Source: Thermocrinis sp.
GTDB taxonomy: Bacteria; Aquificota; Aquificia; Aquificales; Aquificaceae
Assembly (NCBI GenBank): GCA_020833645.1
Contig: JAJHRQ010000002.1
Coordinates: forward strand, 82,280 to 146,279
Direction of reading: 5' to 3'
Length of the DNA: 64,000 bases
Of the stretch, positions 33,353 through 45,135 are shown one piece after another; within the stretch, counting starts at the first letter, position 1; the number at the start of each line of letters is the position of its first letter. The notes under the pieces were generated by a model that had not been told where the DNA came from, made no database searches, and was given only the letters and a program-made list of their open reading frames with translations. The position numbers and the translations under genes are program-made.

Positions 33353-34792
33353 ATGCTTTGGCAAAAATCTGTTTTTGAACTGCTTGAACTTTTGAAAAGA
33401 AAAGAGTTAAAACCCTCCGAGGTAGTTCAAGCCTTTTATGAGAGGTTCTCTCAGACAGAAGAAAAAGTCAGGGCGTACATCACACCCACCTACGAGCAAG
33501 CCCTACAGCAAGCCAAAGAGTTAGAAGGGAAAAACCCAGAAGACTATCCCCTTTACGGCATCCCCATAGCTATAAAGGACAACATAAACGTGGAGGGCTA
33601 TCCTACCACCTGTGCGTCAAAGATTTTGGAGAACTACATCTCTCCCTACGATGCCACTGTGATAGAAAGGCTAAAAAAAGCGGGTGCCCTTATTGTGGGA
33701 AAGACCAACATGGACGAGTTTGCCATGGGCTCCTCCACTGAATACTCTGCCTTCTTTCCCACCAAAAACCCTTGGGATTTGGAAAGGGTTCCCGGAGGTT
33801 CCTCCGGTGGCTCTGCAGTAGCTGTGGCAGTTCAGTCTGCCCCACTGTCCCTTGGCTCAGACACGGGAGGTTCCATCAGACAGCCCGCCAGCTTTTGCGG
33901 TGTGATCGGACTAAAGCCCACCTACGGAAGGGTCTCTCGGTATGGACTTGTAGCCTTTGCCTCCTCCTTGGACCAGATAGGTCCCTTCGGAAGGAGAACA
34001 AAGGATGTAGCCCTTCTGATGGAAATCATTAGCGGGTATGACCCAAAGGACTCCACCAGTGCCAAGGTGGAGGTACCCAAGTTCAGCGAGGAATTAGAAA
34101 GGGAGGTTAAAGGTCTAAAGATCGGCATTCCTAAAGAGTTCTTTGAGTTTGAGATGGAGGAAGGCGTTAAAGAGTGTTTTGATAACTTTGTAAGATTCTT
34201 TGAAGGACTTGGCTTTGAAGTAGAGGAGATCTCTTTGCCTCACAGCAAGTATGCCATACCTACCTACTACATAATAGCGCCTTGCGAAGCAAGTTCCAAC
34301 TTGGCTCGTTACGATGGGGTGCGATATGGTTATAGGGCAAGGGCAAAGGATATAAACGAGATGTATGCAAAAACCCGGGACGAGGGCTTTGGACCAGAGG
34401 TCAAAAGGAGAATTCTTTTGGGCACCTTTGCCCTCTCCACCGGATACTATGAAGCCTACTACCTGAAAGCCATGAAGGTTAGGGCACTTATAAAGAGGGA
34501 TTTTGAGGAGGCTTTCAAGAAAGTGGATGTGATCGCATGCCCCACTTCTCCAAGCACCGCCTTTAAGTTTGGAGAGAGAACTCAGGACCCCATAAAGATG
34601 TATTTGGCAGACATCTTTACAGTAAGCGTCAATCTGGCGGGACTGCCAGCCATCTCAGTGCCAATAGGAAAGGTAAATAACCTGCCGGTAGGCGGACAGC
34701 TCATAGGCAGACCCTTTGACGAATCCACCCTCTTAAGGCTTTCTTACCTCTGGGAGCAACACTATAAACACTACCAAGAAATCCCTCTATGA
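33353..34792 (+). CDS. gatA: Asp-tRNA(Asn)/Glu-tRNA(Gln) amidotransferase subunit A
   Basis: [41 protein letters not shown]. Confidence 0.96.
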   Translation: MLWQKSVFELLELLKRKELKPSEVVQAFYERFSQTEEKVRAYITPTYEQALQQAKELEGKNPEDYPLYGIPIAIKDNINVEGYPTTCASKILENYISPYDATVIERLKKAGALIVGKTNMDEFAMGSSTEYSAFFPTKNPWDLERVPGGSSGGSAVAVAVQSAPLSLGSDTGGSIRQPASFCGVIGLKPTYGRVSRYGLVAFASSLDQIGPFGRRTKDVALLMEIISGYDPKDSTSAKVEVPKFSEELEREVKGLKIGIPKEFFEFEMEEGVKECFDNFVRFFEGLGFEVEEISLPHSKYAIPTYYIIAPCEASSNLARYDGVRYGYRARAKDINEMYAKTRDEGFGPEVKRRILLGTFALSTGYYEAYYLKAMKVRALIKRDFEEAFKKVDVIACPTSPSTAFKFGERTQDPIKMYLADIFTVSVNLAGLPAISVPIGKVNNLPVGGQLIGRPFDESTLLRLSYLWEQHYKHYQEIPL

Positions 34793-35358
34793 GGCTTCTC
34801 TCCATAGACACTTCCTTTTCCTTTTTCAATCTATCTGTGATAGAAGATGACAACCTATCAATGCTATACTACGAGGATAGCAAAAAGAAGAGCTTGGAAC
34901 TTTTGCCCACCCTCTTAAACAAACTCGGCATAAAACCCGAGGACTTTGACGCCTTTGCCCTCTCGGTGGGTGTTGGCTATACTACCCCCTTAAGGATAGG
35001 CATAACCTTTTTAAAGACCGTAGCCTTTTTGACCCAAAAGCCTTTATACACCTACGAGAATTTAGAGCTGATGCTCAGGTATGTGCCTGTGCAACCACCA
35101 AAGACTGCCCTTTTGAGGGTGAGCAGTCATATCATCTACAGGGTTCAAAATCAGGAGGGCATAGGTCCCATAAGGCGTTGGAAAGGGGAACCTTTGGAGG
35201 GCACCACCATTGCCCTCAGAAGCCACTCTATAGACTTTGCGGACCTACAGCTTGATTTTTTCCCTTTTTCCGCCTACGGTGGGCTACTTTCCTACGAAAG
35301 GTTAAAGGCTGGAGAGCCCGGGGTGGACCTTTTTAGCTTGGAGCCGTGTTATATTTAA
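34789..35358 (+). CDS. tsaB: tRNA t6A biosynthesis protein TsaB-like
   Basis: [39 protein letters not shown]. Confidence 0.8.
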   Translation: MRLLSIDTSFSFFNLSVIEDDNLSMLYYEDSKKKSLELLPTLLNKLGIKPEDFDAFALSVGVGYTTPLRIGITFLKTVAFLTQKPLYTYENLELMLRYVPVQPPKTALLRVSSHIIYRVQNQEGIGPIRRWKGEPLEGTTIALRSHSIDFADLQLDFFPFSAYGGLLSYERLKAGEPGVDLFSLEPCYI

Positions 35359-35362
35359 TGGG

Positions 35363-37012
35363 ATGAGGGTAGGGATAGTTCTTGGCACTACACCCATAAC
35401 TCCCTTAGAATTTTGGGTGGGGGTAGAAAAAGATCATTTGGTCCAGCTGGACGATGTGCTCTATGCGGAAACTCAGCTTGCCAACGGGCAAAAGGTCAAA
35501 TTCTACGGAGTGGTGCAGGAGGTTCAAAAGTTTTTAGAGGGTGCCCAGTGGGTTTATGACGCCCACTTAGCTATACAGGGAGTGATACCAGTAAATGTGG
35601 CATACATAGCAAAGGTAGCTATCACGAGGGTTGAGCCGGAGTTCTTTGTGCCACCCTCTCCGGGAGACCCCGTTTATTTTGCGGAGGGTGAGGAGCTTGA
35701 AAAGGCGCTGTACTACGACCAGATGAAGGTAAAAATCCCCGCAGGACTCACCCGCTCTGGACAGGTGGTTTATATCAACTATCACTTTTTGGACGGCACA
35801 GAGGGTGCCCATGTATCTATATCTGGTATGTCTGGCGTAGCCACAAAAACCTCTTATGCCCTCTTTTTACTCTACTCCATATTCAACAAGGTGCAAGACC
35901 AAAGGATAAGGGGGCTTATCTTCAACGTGAAGGGCAAAGACCTTCTTTGGTTGGACAAGAAAAACAAAAACCTTTCCCCCGAGGACGAAAAAGCCCTAAA
36001 AAAGTTGGGTTTGAAGGCGGAGCCCTTCAAAGAAGTAAGGTTCTACGTGCCACCCTATGAAGAAAATCCAATGGTCCCAGATGCAGAGCGTCAGGATGAA
36101 AAAGTTGTTCCCTTCTTTTGGAGTATAAGGGAATTTGCGGAGGAGGGGCTTATTAGGTTCATGTTTGTGGAAGAGGACGAATCAAAGTCTCAGGTGCCCT
36201 ACCTTGTGGAGAGGGTTGCCAACAAGCTGTACTATCTGGCAAAGAACAGCCCGGAGGGTAGGCTTCTTGATGATCACGCACAGGACATAGAATCCCTTGA
36301 GGACCTGGAGAAGAGGTTTAGCGAAGCTGTAGAGCAGGCAGAAGGAAAGGAAAGGAGTCTGTTCAGGGAATGGTTCGGAGACGCATCCTTGCAAACTGCA
36401 AGAGCCTTCTTACGTAGGTTCTCAAGGGCGAGCAGGCACATAAAAAGGTTTATCCAACCAAACATGTCAAGCCCTATAAACTGGGAGGAAAACAGGCTCT
36501 CTGTAATAGACATAAGCGGGCTACATCACATAGCCCAGATGTTTGTAGTGGGTGCAGTGTTAAAAAGGCTCTTTGAAGAAAAGGAAAAGAGGTCAAACCC
36601 ATACCCTAAAGTTTTCGTTCTTCTGGACGAACTTAACAAATACGCACCGAAGGATGGATGGAGCCCCATAAAGGATGTGATTTTAGACATTGCAGAAAGG
36701 GGGAGAAGTTTGGGGGTGATACTGATCGGTGCCCAACAGACCGCCAGCGAAATAGAAAAGAGAATACTGGCAAACTCCGCCATCAAGGTGGTGGGGCGGA
36801 TGGACAGTAGCGAGCTACTCAGCAAAGAGTATGAATTTCTGGTAGGAAACTTTCGCCAGAGGGCCCTTATGCTAAAAAAGGGCACCATGATACTCTATCA
36901 GCCTGACATACCCTCTCCGTTGATGTTGAAATTTCCCAAGCCTCCCTGGGCAACCAGAAGGCAGGAGGTTGAGGAGGAAATTCATGTTCCTGAGGATTTT
37001 AATAACTTTTAG
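35363..37012 (+). CDS. HerA/DUF87-type ATP-binding protein
   Basis: Walker A-like SISGMSGVATKTSYAL, Walker B VFVLLDELNKYAP, IAERGRSLGVILIGAQQTASEIEKRIL. Confidence 0.85.
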   Translation: MRVGIVLGTTPITPLEFWVGVEKDHLVQLDDVLYAETQLANGQKVKFYGVVQEVQKFLEGAQWVYDAHLAIQGVIPVNVAYIAKVAITRVEPEFFVPPSPGDPVYFAEGEELEKALYYDQMKVKIPAGLTRSGQVVYINYHFLDGTEGAHVSISGMSGVATKTSYALFLLYSIFNKVQDQRIRGLIFNVKGKDLLWLDKKNKNLSPEDEKALKKLGLKAEPFKEVRFYVPPYEENPMVPDAERQDEKVVPFFWSIREFAEEGLIRFMFVEEDESKSQVPYLVERVANKLYYLAKNSPEGRLLDDHAQDIESLEDLEKRFSEAVEQAEGKERSLFREWFGDASLQTARAFLRRFSRASRHIKRFIQPNMSSPINWEENRLSVIDISGLHHIAQMFVVGAVLKRLFEEKEKRSNPYPKVFVLLDELNKYAPKDGWSPIKDVILDIAERGRSLGVILIGAQQTASEIEKRILANSAIKVVGRMDSSELLSKEYEFLVGNFRQRALMLKKGTMILYQPDIPSPLMLKFPKPPWATRRQEVEEEIHVPEDFNNF

Positions 37013-38183
37013 CCTCTTAGTTTGGTTCTCCTTCGGCGTGCAAGTAGCCTACAGAGAAGGAAACTACCCAGACAAGCAACGCATAGTTTTGCAGTTTGAA
37101 AGAGGTGTAGAATACAGAGTTCTGCTTTTGGACAATCCAAAGCGCATTGTGGTAGATGTCATGGAAAGGGTAGAGGTTCCCAAAAACATAAAGGCAAGGG
37201 TAGGATATCATCCCTGGGGCACTCGTTTCGTTTTTGATATGGATTATTCTGAGGTAAGAGCCTTTTCTTTGGAAGCACCCTTTAGGATAGTGCTGGATGT
37301 TTATAAGGCAACTGCGAGCGCACCCCAGGAGGACCCCCTTCTTGCTATACTCGACCCCACCGTCCTAAGGATTATAGGCTATCAGGAGGTTAAAGGGGAA
37401 AGGGAGAGAGTGATATCCGAAAGGAGTAAAAGACAGGTAATCACTCAAAAACGGGTAATAGTTTTGGATGCGGGACACGGCGGCCACGACCCTGGAGCAA
37501 TAGGTTATAGAGGGATAAAGGAAAAAGATATAAACCTTGCCATAGTGCTTAAATTGGCAAGGCTCCTTGAGGAGGATGGAAGGTTCAAGGTAGTCCTTAC
37601 CAGAGGGGATGACAGCTTTGTGCCCCTTCAGGAGAGGGCAAACATAGCCCTTCGCAACAGGGCAGACCTTTTTATTAGCATTCACGCCAACGCCTCACCA
37701 AGGGGCATCTCAGAGCACGCTAGGGGCACTTATCTGTTTGCCATATCCTCCGAGGCTGCCCAAAGGAAAAAGCACGCAATAGTCAATAACGATCAGTATG
37801 CTAAGCTAGCCCTTGGCACCACAGATATTCCTCACAACGTGAGGAGGGTGATGGCTGATTTGGCGATGGATGTAACTCTGTATGACAGCGTCCAGTTTGG
37901 CAATTTGGTTGCTAGAAATCTAAAAAAATACTTAGACAGGCATGTGGAGTTTAAAGGTATTCAGAGGGCTGGCTTTGCGGTCTTAAAAACCCCCGGCATA
38001 CCCTCCCTTTTAGTGGAGGTGGGCTTTATAACAAACCCCCAAGAAGCCCTTTTGATGGCGCAGGAGGATTTCCAATATAACTTCGCAAAAGCTCTATACT
38101 CCGCCATCGTAGAGTACTTCTTCCCTAGTAGCGTCAAGGAAGCCCGAAGAGCTTATGAAGCTGAGGCAAAACTCTCACAGTAA
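36984..38183 (+). CDS. N-acetylmuramoyl-L-alanine amidase with AMIN domain
   Basis: Signal peptide; VLDAGHGGHDPGAIG; SIHANASP; SLLVEVGFITNPQEA; start may also be 36969. Confidence 0.93.
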   Translation: MFLRILITFSLLVWFSFGVQVAYREGNYPDKQRIVLQFERGVEYRVLLLDNPKRIVVDVMERVEVPKNIKARVGYHPWGTRFVFDMDYSEVRAFSLEAPFRIVLDVYKATASAPQEDPLLAILDPTVLRIIGYQEVKGERERVISERSKRQVITQKRVIVLDAGHGGHDPGAIGYRGIKEKDINLAIVLKLARLLEEDGRFKVVLTRGDDSFVPLQERANIALRNRADLFISIHANASPRGISEHARGTYLFAISSEAAQRKKHAIVNNDQYAKLALGTTDIPHNVRRVMADLAMDVTLYDSVQFGNLVARNLKKYLDRHVEFKGIQRAGFAVLKTPGIPSLLVEVGFITNPQEALLMAQEDFQYNFAKALYSAIVEYFFPSSVKEARRAYEAEAKLSQ

Positions 38184-38793
38184 AACCAAGCTCAGAGAGT
38201 TCCTTTTGAAGTTCAAGGGCCTTCTTAAAAAAGACAGCCTTGTTTCCTTCCGGCTGAAGGACAACCTTACCTTCCTCAAGGAAATTCCTAAACTGAGTCT
38301 TCAGCAGAACTTCTATGCTTAATACGTCATCCACTACAAACTTTAGCTCTTTGGCATTTTGCAAGATTTGGGGATGGACAAACCAGTGGGCAGACCACTT
38401 GGGAGAGCAGGTTATATGAAGGTTTTCCACATTTTCCAAACCTTCTTGCCAAAGGGTGCCGTTGGTCTCAATCTGCACAGAGTAACCTCTTTGCACAAGC
38501 TCCTTAACCAGCGTAGCCATCCCTTCCTGGGCAAAGGGCTCACCGCCCGTGATGACCACATGCCTTATCTTATACTCGGAGACCTTGTCCAGAATTTGTT
38601 CCACTTCAAGGCTTGTACCACCCTCAGAGAAGGAGAGTGCCGAAGGTTGGTCGCACCAAGGACATCTAAGATTGCAACCTTGAAGTCTGATGAAAACAGC
38701 GGGCAGTCCTATCAGCAAACCCTCTCCCTGTATGGAGGGATATATTTCGTTTACCTTCAGAGCGATGGTTTCTCTAACTTGACCTCGTAGCAT
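38134..38793 (-). CDS. queE: 7-carboxy-7-deazaguanine synthase (radical SAM)
   Basis: [31 protein letters not shown] (CxxxCxxC), VVITGGEPF. Confidence 0.92.
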   Translation of the reverse strand: MLRGQVRETIALKVNEIYPSIQGEGLLIGLPAVFIRLQGCNLRCPWCDQPSALSFSEGGTSLEVEQILDKVSEYKIRHVVITGGEPFAQEGMATLVKELVQRGYSVQIETNGTLWQEGLENVENLHITCSPKWSAHWFVHPQILQNAKELKFVVDDVLSIEVLLKTQFRNFLEEGKVVLQPEGNKAVFFKKALELQKELSELGFTVRVLPQLHKLFGLP

Positions 38794-41012
38794 TCTATTA
38801 TATCACCCACCTTTACGTCGTTGTAATCTTTGAGCTTTACACCGCATTCAAATCCCCTTGCTACCTCTTGCACATCCTCCTTGAACCTCTTTAGGCTCTC
38901 TATCTTACCCGTGTATATTACCACGCCGTCTCTTATTAGCCTGGCGTTGGCGTTGCGTACAATCTTACCATCCAACACATAGCATCCAGCCACTGTGCCC
39001 ACACCTTTGATCTTGAAGGTAGCCCTAACCTCTGCAGAGCCCAACACCACTTCCTTTTGGACTGGTTTTAGCAGACCCCTGAGGGCGTTCTTAACATCCT
39101 CTATGGCTTCGTATATGATGCTGTACAGTCTTATATCTACCTTTTCCCTCTCTGCGGTTTCCTTTGCCTTTAGGTCTGGGCGTGTGTTGAAGCCTATTAT
39201 GATGGCTTGGCTTGCCTTGGCAAGCATTACATCGTTTTCTGTAATACCACCCACCGCACCGTGAAGGATCCTTACGGACACCTCCGGCCTAGAGAGCTCT
39301 GTCAGGGCCTTCTTTAGGGCTTCCAAGGAGCCTATCGTGTCGGTTTTCAAAATAAGCCTGAGTTCATTTAGTTCTCCCTCCTCTATTTTCTTAAACACAT
39401 CCTCTAACATTAGACCCCTTGAAAGCTTCTCTTGCTGTTCTTTCTTCTGCTTCCTAATCTCTGCGATTTGCCTTGCCTTTTTCTCGTCTTCTACCACCAT
39501 GAAGGTGTCTCCCGCCATGGGCAGTTCCTCAAAGCCAAGAACCTCCACTGGTGTAGAAGGTCCAGCGGAGTTTAACTTTCTACCCTTGTCGTCAAACATA
39601 GCCCTTATTTTGCCGTAGGTGGTGCCAGCTACCACAGGGTCTCCAACCTTTAAGGTTCCCTCCTGCACGATAAGGGTAGCGACAGGGCCCCTTTGCTTGT
39701 CCAACTTTACTTCTATAACTGTTCCCTTGGCAGGACCTTCTACCCTTGCCTTGAGTTCCAAAATCTCTGCCAAGAGGAGGATATACTCCAACAGGCTTTC
39801 CACGTTCTGTCCTGTTTTGGCAGACACATCCACAAAGATGGTGTCTCCACCCCACTCCTCTGGGATAAGCCCCAGCTCTGATAGCTCCCTTCTGACCCTC
39901 TGCGGGTCCGCACCGGGCTTGTCTATCTTATTGACCGCCACTATGATGGGAACATTGAAAGCCCTTGCGTGGTTTATCGCCTCCACCGTTTGGGGCATAA
40001 CTCCATCGTCAGCAGCCACCACCAAAACTGCAATGTCCGTTATCTGTGCACCCCTTGCCCTAAGGGATGTAAAGGCTTCGTGTCCGGGAGTATCCAAGAA
40101 GGTGATCTTCCTACCATCTGGCAACTGGACCACAGAGGCACCTATATGCTGGGTTATTCCACCCTTTTCCCTCCCTGCTACGTTGGTCTTTCTTATAGTG
40201 TCCAGAAGGGTGGTTTTTCCATGGTCCACATGCCCCATTACCACCACTATGGGAGGTCTTGGCAGTTTTTCCCAATGGTCTGGAATTTCTTCCTCTAAGG
40301 TTTCTTCTTCTTCTTTTTTGACCTCCGCCAAAAAGCCCAAAGATTCTGCCACCTGGAGGGCAACCTCCGAGGGCACCGTCTGATTTATGGTGGCAAGAAC
40401 ACCCCTCTTCAAAAGCTCCGCCATAACCACATTAGGTGGGACTCTCAAAAGCTCTGCCAGTTCCCTAACCGTAACAATTTCGGGTATTTGGACGATCTTT
40501 ATTTCCTCTTCCTGCTCCTCCTTCTTTTGCTTCTTTTCAATCTGCTTTTCTAACTTTTTCAGAATCTGCTCTTCCTCTTTTTGGGCTTTCTTTTCTTCCC
40601 TGGCTTCCACCTTTTGTGTTGGAGGTGGGCTTGGTGGCTTTGGTGCTGGCTGGGCTACCGCCTGAGGCACAGGCTTTGGTTTATGCACAGGTTTTTCTTC
40701 TTTTTTGGGTGCAGGTATTTCTTCCCTTTTTAAGGTTTCTTTCTTTCTTTCCCCCTCCTTTACCTTCTGCGGAGGTTTCTCTTCTTTTGTAGGTTCTTTC
40801 TCTTGAACACTTTCAACCTTTTCTTCTTTCTTTTCTTCTTTTATTTCTTGCGTTGTTTCTTTGCCAAAGTGGTCCAGGACTATTTGGATCTCCTCTTCCT
40901 CAAGGTAGGCAAAGTTGCTCTTTTCTATGCCCCACTCCTTTAGTACTTCTTGCACATCCTTTACCCTTACACCAAGCTTTTTGGCTAAGTCTTGCAGTCT
41001 AACTTTCTCCAT
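38757..41012 (-). CDS. infB: Translation initiation factor IF-2
   Basis: [49 protein letters not shown]-terminal charged linker. Confidence 0.97.
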   Translation of the reverse strand: MEKVRLQDLAKKLGVRVKDVQEVLKEWGIEKSNFAYLEEEEIQIVLDHFGKETTQEIKEEKKEEKVESVQEKEPTKEEKPPQKVKEGERKKETLKREEIPAPKKEEKPVHKPKPVPQAVAQPAPKPPSPPPTQKVEAREEKKAQKEEEQILKKLEKQIEKKQKKEEQEEEIKIVQIPEIVTVRELAELLRVPPNVVMAELLKRGVLATINQTVPSEVALQVAESLGFLAEVKKEEEETLEEEIPDHWEKLPRPPIVVVMGHVDHGKTTLLDTIRKTNVAGREKGGITQHIGASVVQLPDGRKITFLDTPGHEAFTSLRARGAQITDIAVLVVAADDGVMPQTVEAINHARAFNVPIIVAVNKIDKPGADPQRVRRELSELGLIPEEWGGDTIFVDVSAKTGQNVESLLEYILLLAEILELKARVEGPAKGTVIEVKLDKQRGPVATLIVQEGTLKVGDPVVAGTTYGKIRAMFDDKGRKLNSAGPSTPVEVLGFEELPMAGDTFMVVEDEKKARQIAEIRKQKKEQQEKLSRGLMLEDVFKKIEEGELNELRLILKTDTIGSLEALKKALTELSRPEVSVRILHGAVGGITENDVMLAKASQAIIIGFNTRPDLKAKETAEREKVDIRLYSIIYEAIEDVKNALRGLLKPVQKEVVLGSAEVRATFKIKGVGTVAGCYVLDGKIVRNANARLIRDGVVIYTGKIESLKRFKEDVQEVARGFECGVKLKDYNDVKVGDIIECYEVKLEKPSL

Positions 41013-41141
41013 AGCCTTATATATTCTAAGCCAAAAAAGCCTGATGGGTACGGTTTAATAATCATCCACCAAAGGTATCACTGTCCCAGTGAGCAAAAAA
41101 TTTCATAGGTTCTAAGCCCACATGCATTAAACTATTTTTTC

Positions 41142-41831
41142 ATGTTCATCTACGAAAGGGCGCATCCTGATGTGCTCCTCATACATCTTCATGGTTTTGC
41201 CAGCAATGCGAAAAGTTCAAAGGTCCTGGCCCTGAGGGATTTTGCTTTGAAGAACGGTAGGTTTTCCCTCTTTGCTATGGATATGGACTACCAGCATACC
41301 ACCACTACTAGGACATTGGAGGTTTTGGATGCTCTAATAAGGGGCTTTTGCCAAAAGTTCAAAAGCTTGGTGCTCTCCGGAAGTTCTCACGGTGCATACG
41401 TGATTTTGAACTATCTTAGGTTCTATCCTTCTCAGTGCGTTAACAGAGCTCTTTTGTTCGCTCCCTCTTACTCTACTCTGAAACTAACCCTGGAAGAGGT
41501 GGGACAGGAGTTAGCAAAGGCTTGGCTGGAGGGTAAAGAAGAGCTTTCCTTTACCGAGTGTGAGACAGGGCTTGAACTGACCATCCACAGAGAATTTGCT
41601 CGGGATATTTTAGAAAAGGGCTACGAGATTTTGGAAGGGGATAGGGTTAATTTCCCTACAAAGCCACCGGTGGATTTGGTAATTGTTCATGGCACAAAGG
41701 ATGAGGTGGTGCCCGTTGAACATTCAAGAATTTTTGTCAGTAAAGTGAAAGTAAAGGACTACAAAGAGGTGGATGATGATCATAGACTTAGTAGAACCTT
41801 TAAAACATTGATGGAGGAGCTTTTGCCATGA
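41142..41831 (+). CDS. Alpha/beta hydrolase (YqiA/YcfP-like esterase)
   Basis: LIHLHGFASNAKSSKV, LSGSSHGAYVILNYL, VIVHGTKDEVVPVEHS. Confidence 0.82.
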   Translation: MFIYERAHPDVLLIHLHGFASNAKSSKVLALRDFALKNGRFSLFAMDMDYQHTTTTRTLEVLDALIRGFCQKFKSLVLSGSSHGAYVILNYLRFYPSQCVNRALLFAPSYSTLKLTLEEVGQELAKAWLEGKEELSFTECETGLELTIHREFARDILEKGYEILEGDRVNFPTKPPVDLVIVHGTKDEVVPVEHSRIFVSKVKVKDYKEVDDDHRLSRTFKTLMEELLP

Positions 41832-43102
41832 CCAATAGGGAGCTTTTTGAACGCGCAAAGAAGCTCATGCCCGGGGGTGTTAGCTCTCCCGTTAGGGCTT
41901 TTAAGGCGGTGGGCGGAGAGCCCATAATAGTTAGCAAAGGAGAGGGAAGTAGGATATGGGATGTGGAGGGTAAGGAATACATAGACTTTTTAATGTCTTG
42001 GGGTCCCCTCATCTTGGGACACTCCCATCCGAGGGTAGTTAAGGCCCTTGAGGAGCAGGCAAAGAAAGGACTGTCTTACGGCATCACAAACCCCCATGAG
42101 ATCACCTTAGCGGAGCTTGTGATCTCTGCTATGCCTTCAGTGGAGATGGTTAGGTTTGTGTCCTCGGGCACCGAGGCTACCATGTCTGCCATAAGGTTGG
42201 CAAGGGGCTACACGGGCAGAAAGTACATAGTCAAGTTTGAGGGTTGCTATCATGGACATTACGATGGATTGTTGGTAAGCGCAGGTTCTGGAGTTGCCAC
42301 CTTGGGAATTCCAGGTACACCTGGAGTACCGGAAGAGATCGCAAGCCTTACCATAGTTTTACCCTACAACGATGTGGATGCCTTAAAGGAAACCTTTGAG
42401 AGATACGGACAGGATATAGCTTGTGTGATCGTAGAACCAGTAGCGGGCAACATGGGCACTGTCCTTCCAAAGGATGGCTTTTTGCAAGCTTTGAGAGAGA
42501 TTACAAGACAATACTCCTCCCTTCTTATCTTTGATGAGGTTATAACCAACTTTAGAGTTTCCAAGGGTGGAGCCCAAGAACTCTATTCAATAGAACCAGA
42601 CCTCACATGCATGGGAAAGGTCCTTGGTGGAGGTATGCCCTTGGGTGCGTACGGGGGAAGAAGGGAGATAATGGAGAAGGTGGCACCGGAGGGTCCTGTT
42701 TATCAGGCTGGGACCTTGTCGGGCAATCCTATGGCTATGGTGGCGGGCATAGCTACCCTTTCTGAACTCTTTGAGAAGAACCCTTATGACTATTTAGATG
42801 AAATCACCCAAACCCTCTGCGAAGGTATTAGCAAAATCTTAAAGGACAAGGGAATACCCCACACCATAAACAGGGTGGCTTCTATGCTGACGGTCTTTTT
42901 CACAGACCAAGAGGTGTATGACTACAAGACCGCAAAAAGCTCAGACCTTGGATTATTTGCCAAGTTCTTTAGGGCATTGCTAAAAGAGGGTGTTCTCATT
43001 CCACCCTCCCAGTTTGAGGCATGGTTTTTGAGCACCGCCCACACAAAGGAAGACATAGAAGAAGCCCTAAACCGCATAGAGAGGGCTGTTAGCTCAATTT
43101 AG
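41828..43102 (+). CDS. hemL: Glutamate-1-semialdehyde 2,1-aminomutase
   Basis: MPGGVSSPVRAFKAVGGEP, FVSSGTEATMSAIRLARGYTGR, GKVLGGGMPLGAYGGRREIM. Confidence 0.97.
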   Translation: MTNRELFERAKKLMPGGVSSPVRAFKAVGGEPIIVSKGEGSRIWDVEGKEYIDFLMSWGPLILGHSHPRVVKALEEQAKKGLSYGITNPHEITLAELVISAMPSVEMVRFVSSGTEATMSAIRLARGYTGRKYIVKFEGCYHGHYDGLLVSAGSGVATLGIPGTPGVPEEIASLTIVLPYNDVDALKETFERYGQDIACVIVEPVAGNMGTVLPKDGFLQALREITRQYSSLLIFDEVITNFRVSKGGAQELYSIEPDLTCMGKVLGGGMPLGAYGGRREIMEKVAPEGPVYQAGTLSGNPMAMVAGIATLSELFEKNPYDYLDEITQTLCEGISKILKDKGIPHTINRVASMLTVFFTDQEVYDYKTAKSSDLGLFAKFFRALLKEGVLIPPSQFEAWFLSTAHTKEDIEEALNRIERAVSSI

Positions 43103-44743
43103 GGCTCTGTATATGTAATAGTTTTCCAACACACGCTTTACATAATTCCTTGTTTCGCTTATGGGAATGGCCTCTATGAACACATATGGGTCTGCGTGCT
43201 GGATAAAGCCTTTAACTCGGTTTGGTCCTGCGTTGTAGCTGGCTATTGCCCTAACCCAGTCCCCATTCCAGAGCTCTATCATCTCCTTTAGGTATGCGGT
43301 GCCCAAGAGTATGTTCTCCCCTGGAGAAAAGACGTTGTTGGGAATTCTGTACCTTTGGGAAACTTCCCTTGCGGTAGAGTCCATCAGTTGCATAAGCCCC
43401 TTTGCACCACTGGGAGATATAGCCAATGGGTCAAATAAGCTCTCCTGCCTCATAACTGCCCATATAAGGTTTTTATCCACACCAAAGGTTTTGTAAGCTT
43501 CCTCCACAAACTCCCTGTAAGGTGTAGGGTAGGCTACGTACTGGTATATATCAGACCTAATGCCAAACCTCCTAACCGCCAACCTTATGGCTAAAAAAGG
43601 GTCAAATCTTTGAATGGCAACAATGTCCGATACGGTAAATTTGTCTATGTTCCTAAAAGCCTCCAAACGGGCATAATGCAAAAAACCCGCTTCCGTTATG
43701 CTTCTTATGATGCTTGCCATGGAGGTTTCCTCTGCGCTAGCAAAAAATGCCTTTAACCCTCTGATGGCCAACGGTTCTCCCAGTTGCACCTTTGCCATCG
43801 TTGAATAAAAGCCTGTACCCTTTGACGCCTTCAAAAGATGTTCCCCAGCTTTTTGAAAATCTCCCAACCTTTCGTAGCTTTTGTAAAGCCAAAAGTGCGC
43901 CTGCGCCTTTTCTTCCTCCGAAGAAGACAGGTTCAAAGCCTTTTGAAAGGCATCAACTGCCCTTTGGTAGTCCTCCAGTATGAAAAGAACCAGCCCTGAT
44001 TGAAAGTGCTTTTGATAGCCCTCTTCCATCATAGAAAACCACTCCAAAGCCCTTTGGTAATTTTCCCTGTACAAAGAGATCCGACCTGCGTAAAATAAGG
44101 CTTGATTGTATTCTTCATAGCCTTTAAGCTTAAGAAGTGCCCTTTTAAACTCTTCCTCGGACACATTAAAAACCACCCTTGCGTATCTTAAAGCTCCCTC
44201 CCTGTTGTTGCAGTCTTTGAGCACTTCCATTGCTTCTTTGTATAGTCTCAATTTTTCATAAGCCTCCCCCAGAAGGGCGCAAGCCTTGGGTATGCCTTGC
44301 AATAGGTTTATTGCTTCTCTGTATTGTCCTCTTCTTATAAGCTCTTGTCCAATCTTTAACCTTTCCTCCTCAGTTAGAAAAACCTCCGGTATGTAATCCT
44401 TGAAGAGATGAGGAAGGTTCAACAGGGCAGTTTTTTTATCTAAGTTCATAGCCCTCCACAGGTAAGCGTATCTTTTCACATAGTCAAACTTCAAAGCCCT
44501 GGGATTGATCTTCTTCAAAAGTTCCTCAGCCCTCCTTAACTCTCCCCTCCGGTAGTATTCTTCAGCCAGCAAAAGCTTCAGATCATCCACAAAAACTGCG
44601 TTGGGATAGTCCCTCAAAAGCCTTTCACCCAGGACTAAGTCCCGTTTTTGTAAAAACTCAGATAAAAGGGCATACTCCCGAGGAAGTTGGGAAAAGGCAA
44701 AGGAGAACAGCACAAAAATCAGAAAAAGTGTTAGGCGATCCAC
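43094..44743 (-). CDS. Lytic murein transglycosylase (Slt70-like)
   Basis: AVMRQESLFDPLAISPSGAKGLMQLM, SYNAGPNRV; TPR-like N-terminal region. Confidence 0.92.
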   Translation of the reverse strand: MDRLTLFLIFVLFSFAFSQLPREYALLSEFLQKRDLVLGERLLRDYPNAVFVDDLKLLLAEEYYRRGELRRAEELLKKINPRALKFDYVKRYAYLWRAMNLDKKTALLNLPHLFKDYIPEVFLTEEERLKIGQELIRRGQYREAINLLQGIPKACALLGEAYEKLRLYKEAMEVLKDCNNREGALRYARVVFNVSEEEFKRALLKLKGYEEYNQALFYAGRISLYRENYQRALEWFSMMEEGYQKHFQSGLVLFILEDYQRAVDAFQKALNLSSSEEEKAQAHFWLYKSYERLGDFQKAGEHLLKASKGTGFYSTMAKVQLGEPLAIRGLKAFFASAEETSMASIIRSITEAGFLHYARLEAFRNIDKFTVSDIVAIQRFDPFLAIRLAVRRFGIRSDIYQYVAYPTPYREFVEEAYKTFGVDKNLIWAVMRQESLFDPLAISPSGAKGLMQLMDSTAREVSQRYRIPNNVFSPGENILLGTAYLKEMIELWNGDWVRAIASYNAGPNRVKGFIQHADPYVFIEAIPISETRNYVKRVLENYYIYRALN

Positions 44744-45135
44744 GAGATTATCAGGTATATAAATATAGCAAAGACAAAGTTTATGGCAATGAGGCTTGGG
44801 ATTGCACTGAACTTACCTTTTCTGTATTGGAAAAAGTAGATGTACGCAAAGTTCAGTACCATAAGGGCAAAGAGAAAGAGCTTTAGGTGGAATAGGAAGT
44901 TGGAGGAAAAGTCCTTCCTGTAGCCATGCCAAAGTCCAAAACCCGTGATGAAAAGAACGAGTATAGACAGCCACACACCCAAAAAGAACCTTCCGTATAG
45001 ATTTTGGACAAGGCTCTGCTTTGGACCCTCTGGCAAGCTTTTAAGGGATGGTCTAAGAAAGAGCAATGTGTATGCCATCCCACCCACCCAAAGGGTGGCA
45101 AAAAATAGATGCAAAAAGAGAAGGCTCTTTATCAT
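44731..45135 (-). CDS. CopD-like/DUF integral membrane protein
   Basis: FFATLWVGGMAYTLLFLRP; four hydrophobic segments. Confidence 0.65.
   Translation of the reverse strand: MIKSLLFLHLFFATLWVGGMAYTLLFLRPSLKSLPEGPKQSLVQNLYGRFFLGVWLSILVLFITGFGLWHGYRKDFSSNFLFHLKLFLFALMVLNFAYIYFFQYRKGKFSAIPSLIAINFVFAIFIYLIISWIA

Noticed and set aside
39619-40383. 254-aa plus-strand ORF within infB, and the many other antisense ORFs in the track
   Set aside because: Lie opposite strongly conserved genes; low-complexity translations typical of shadow frames
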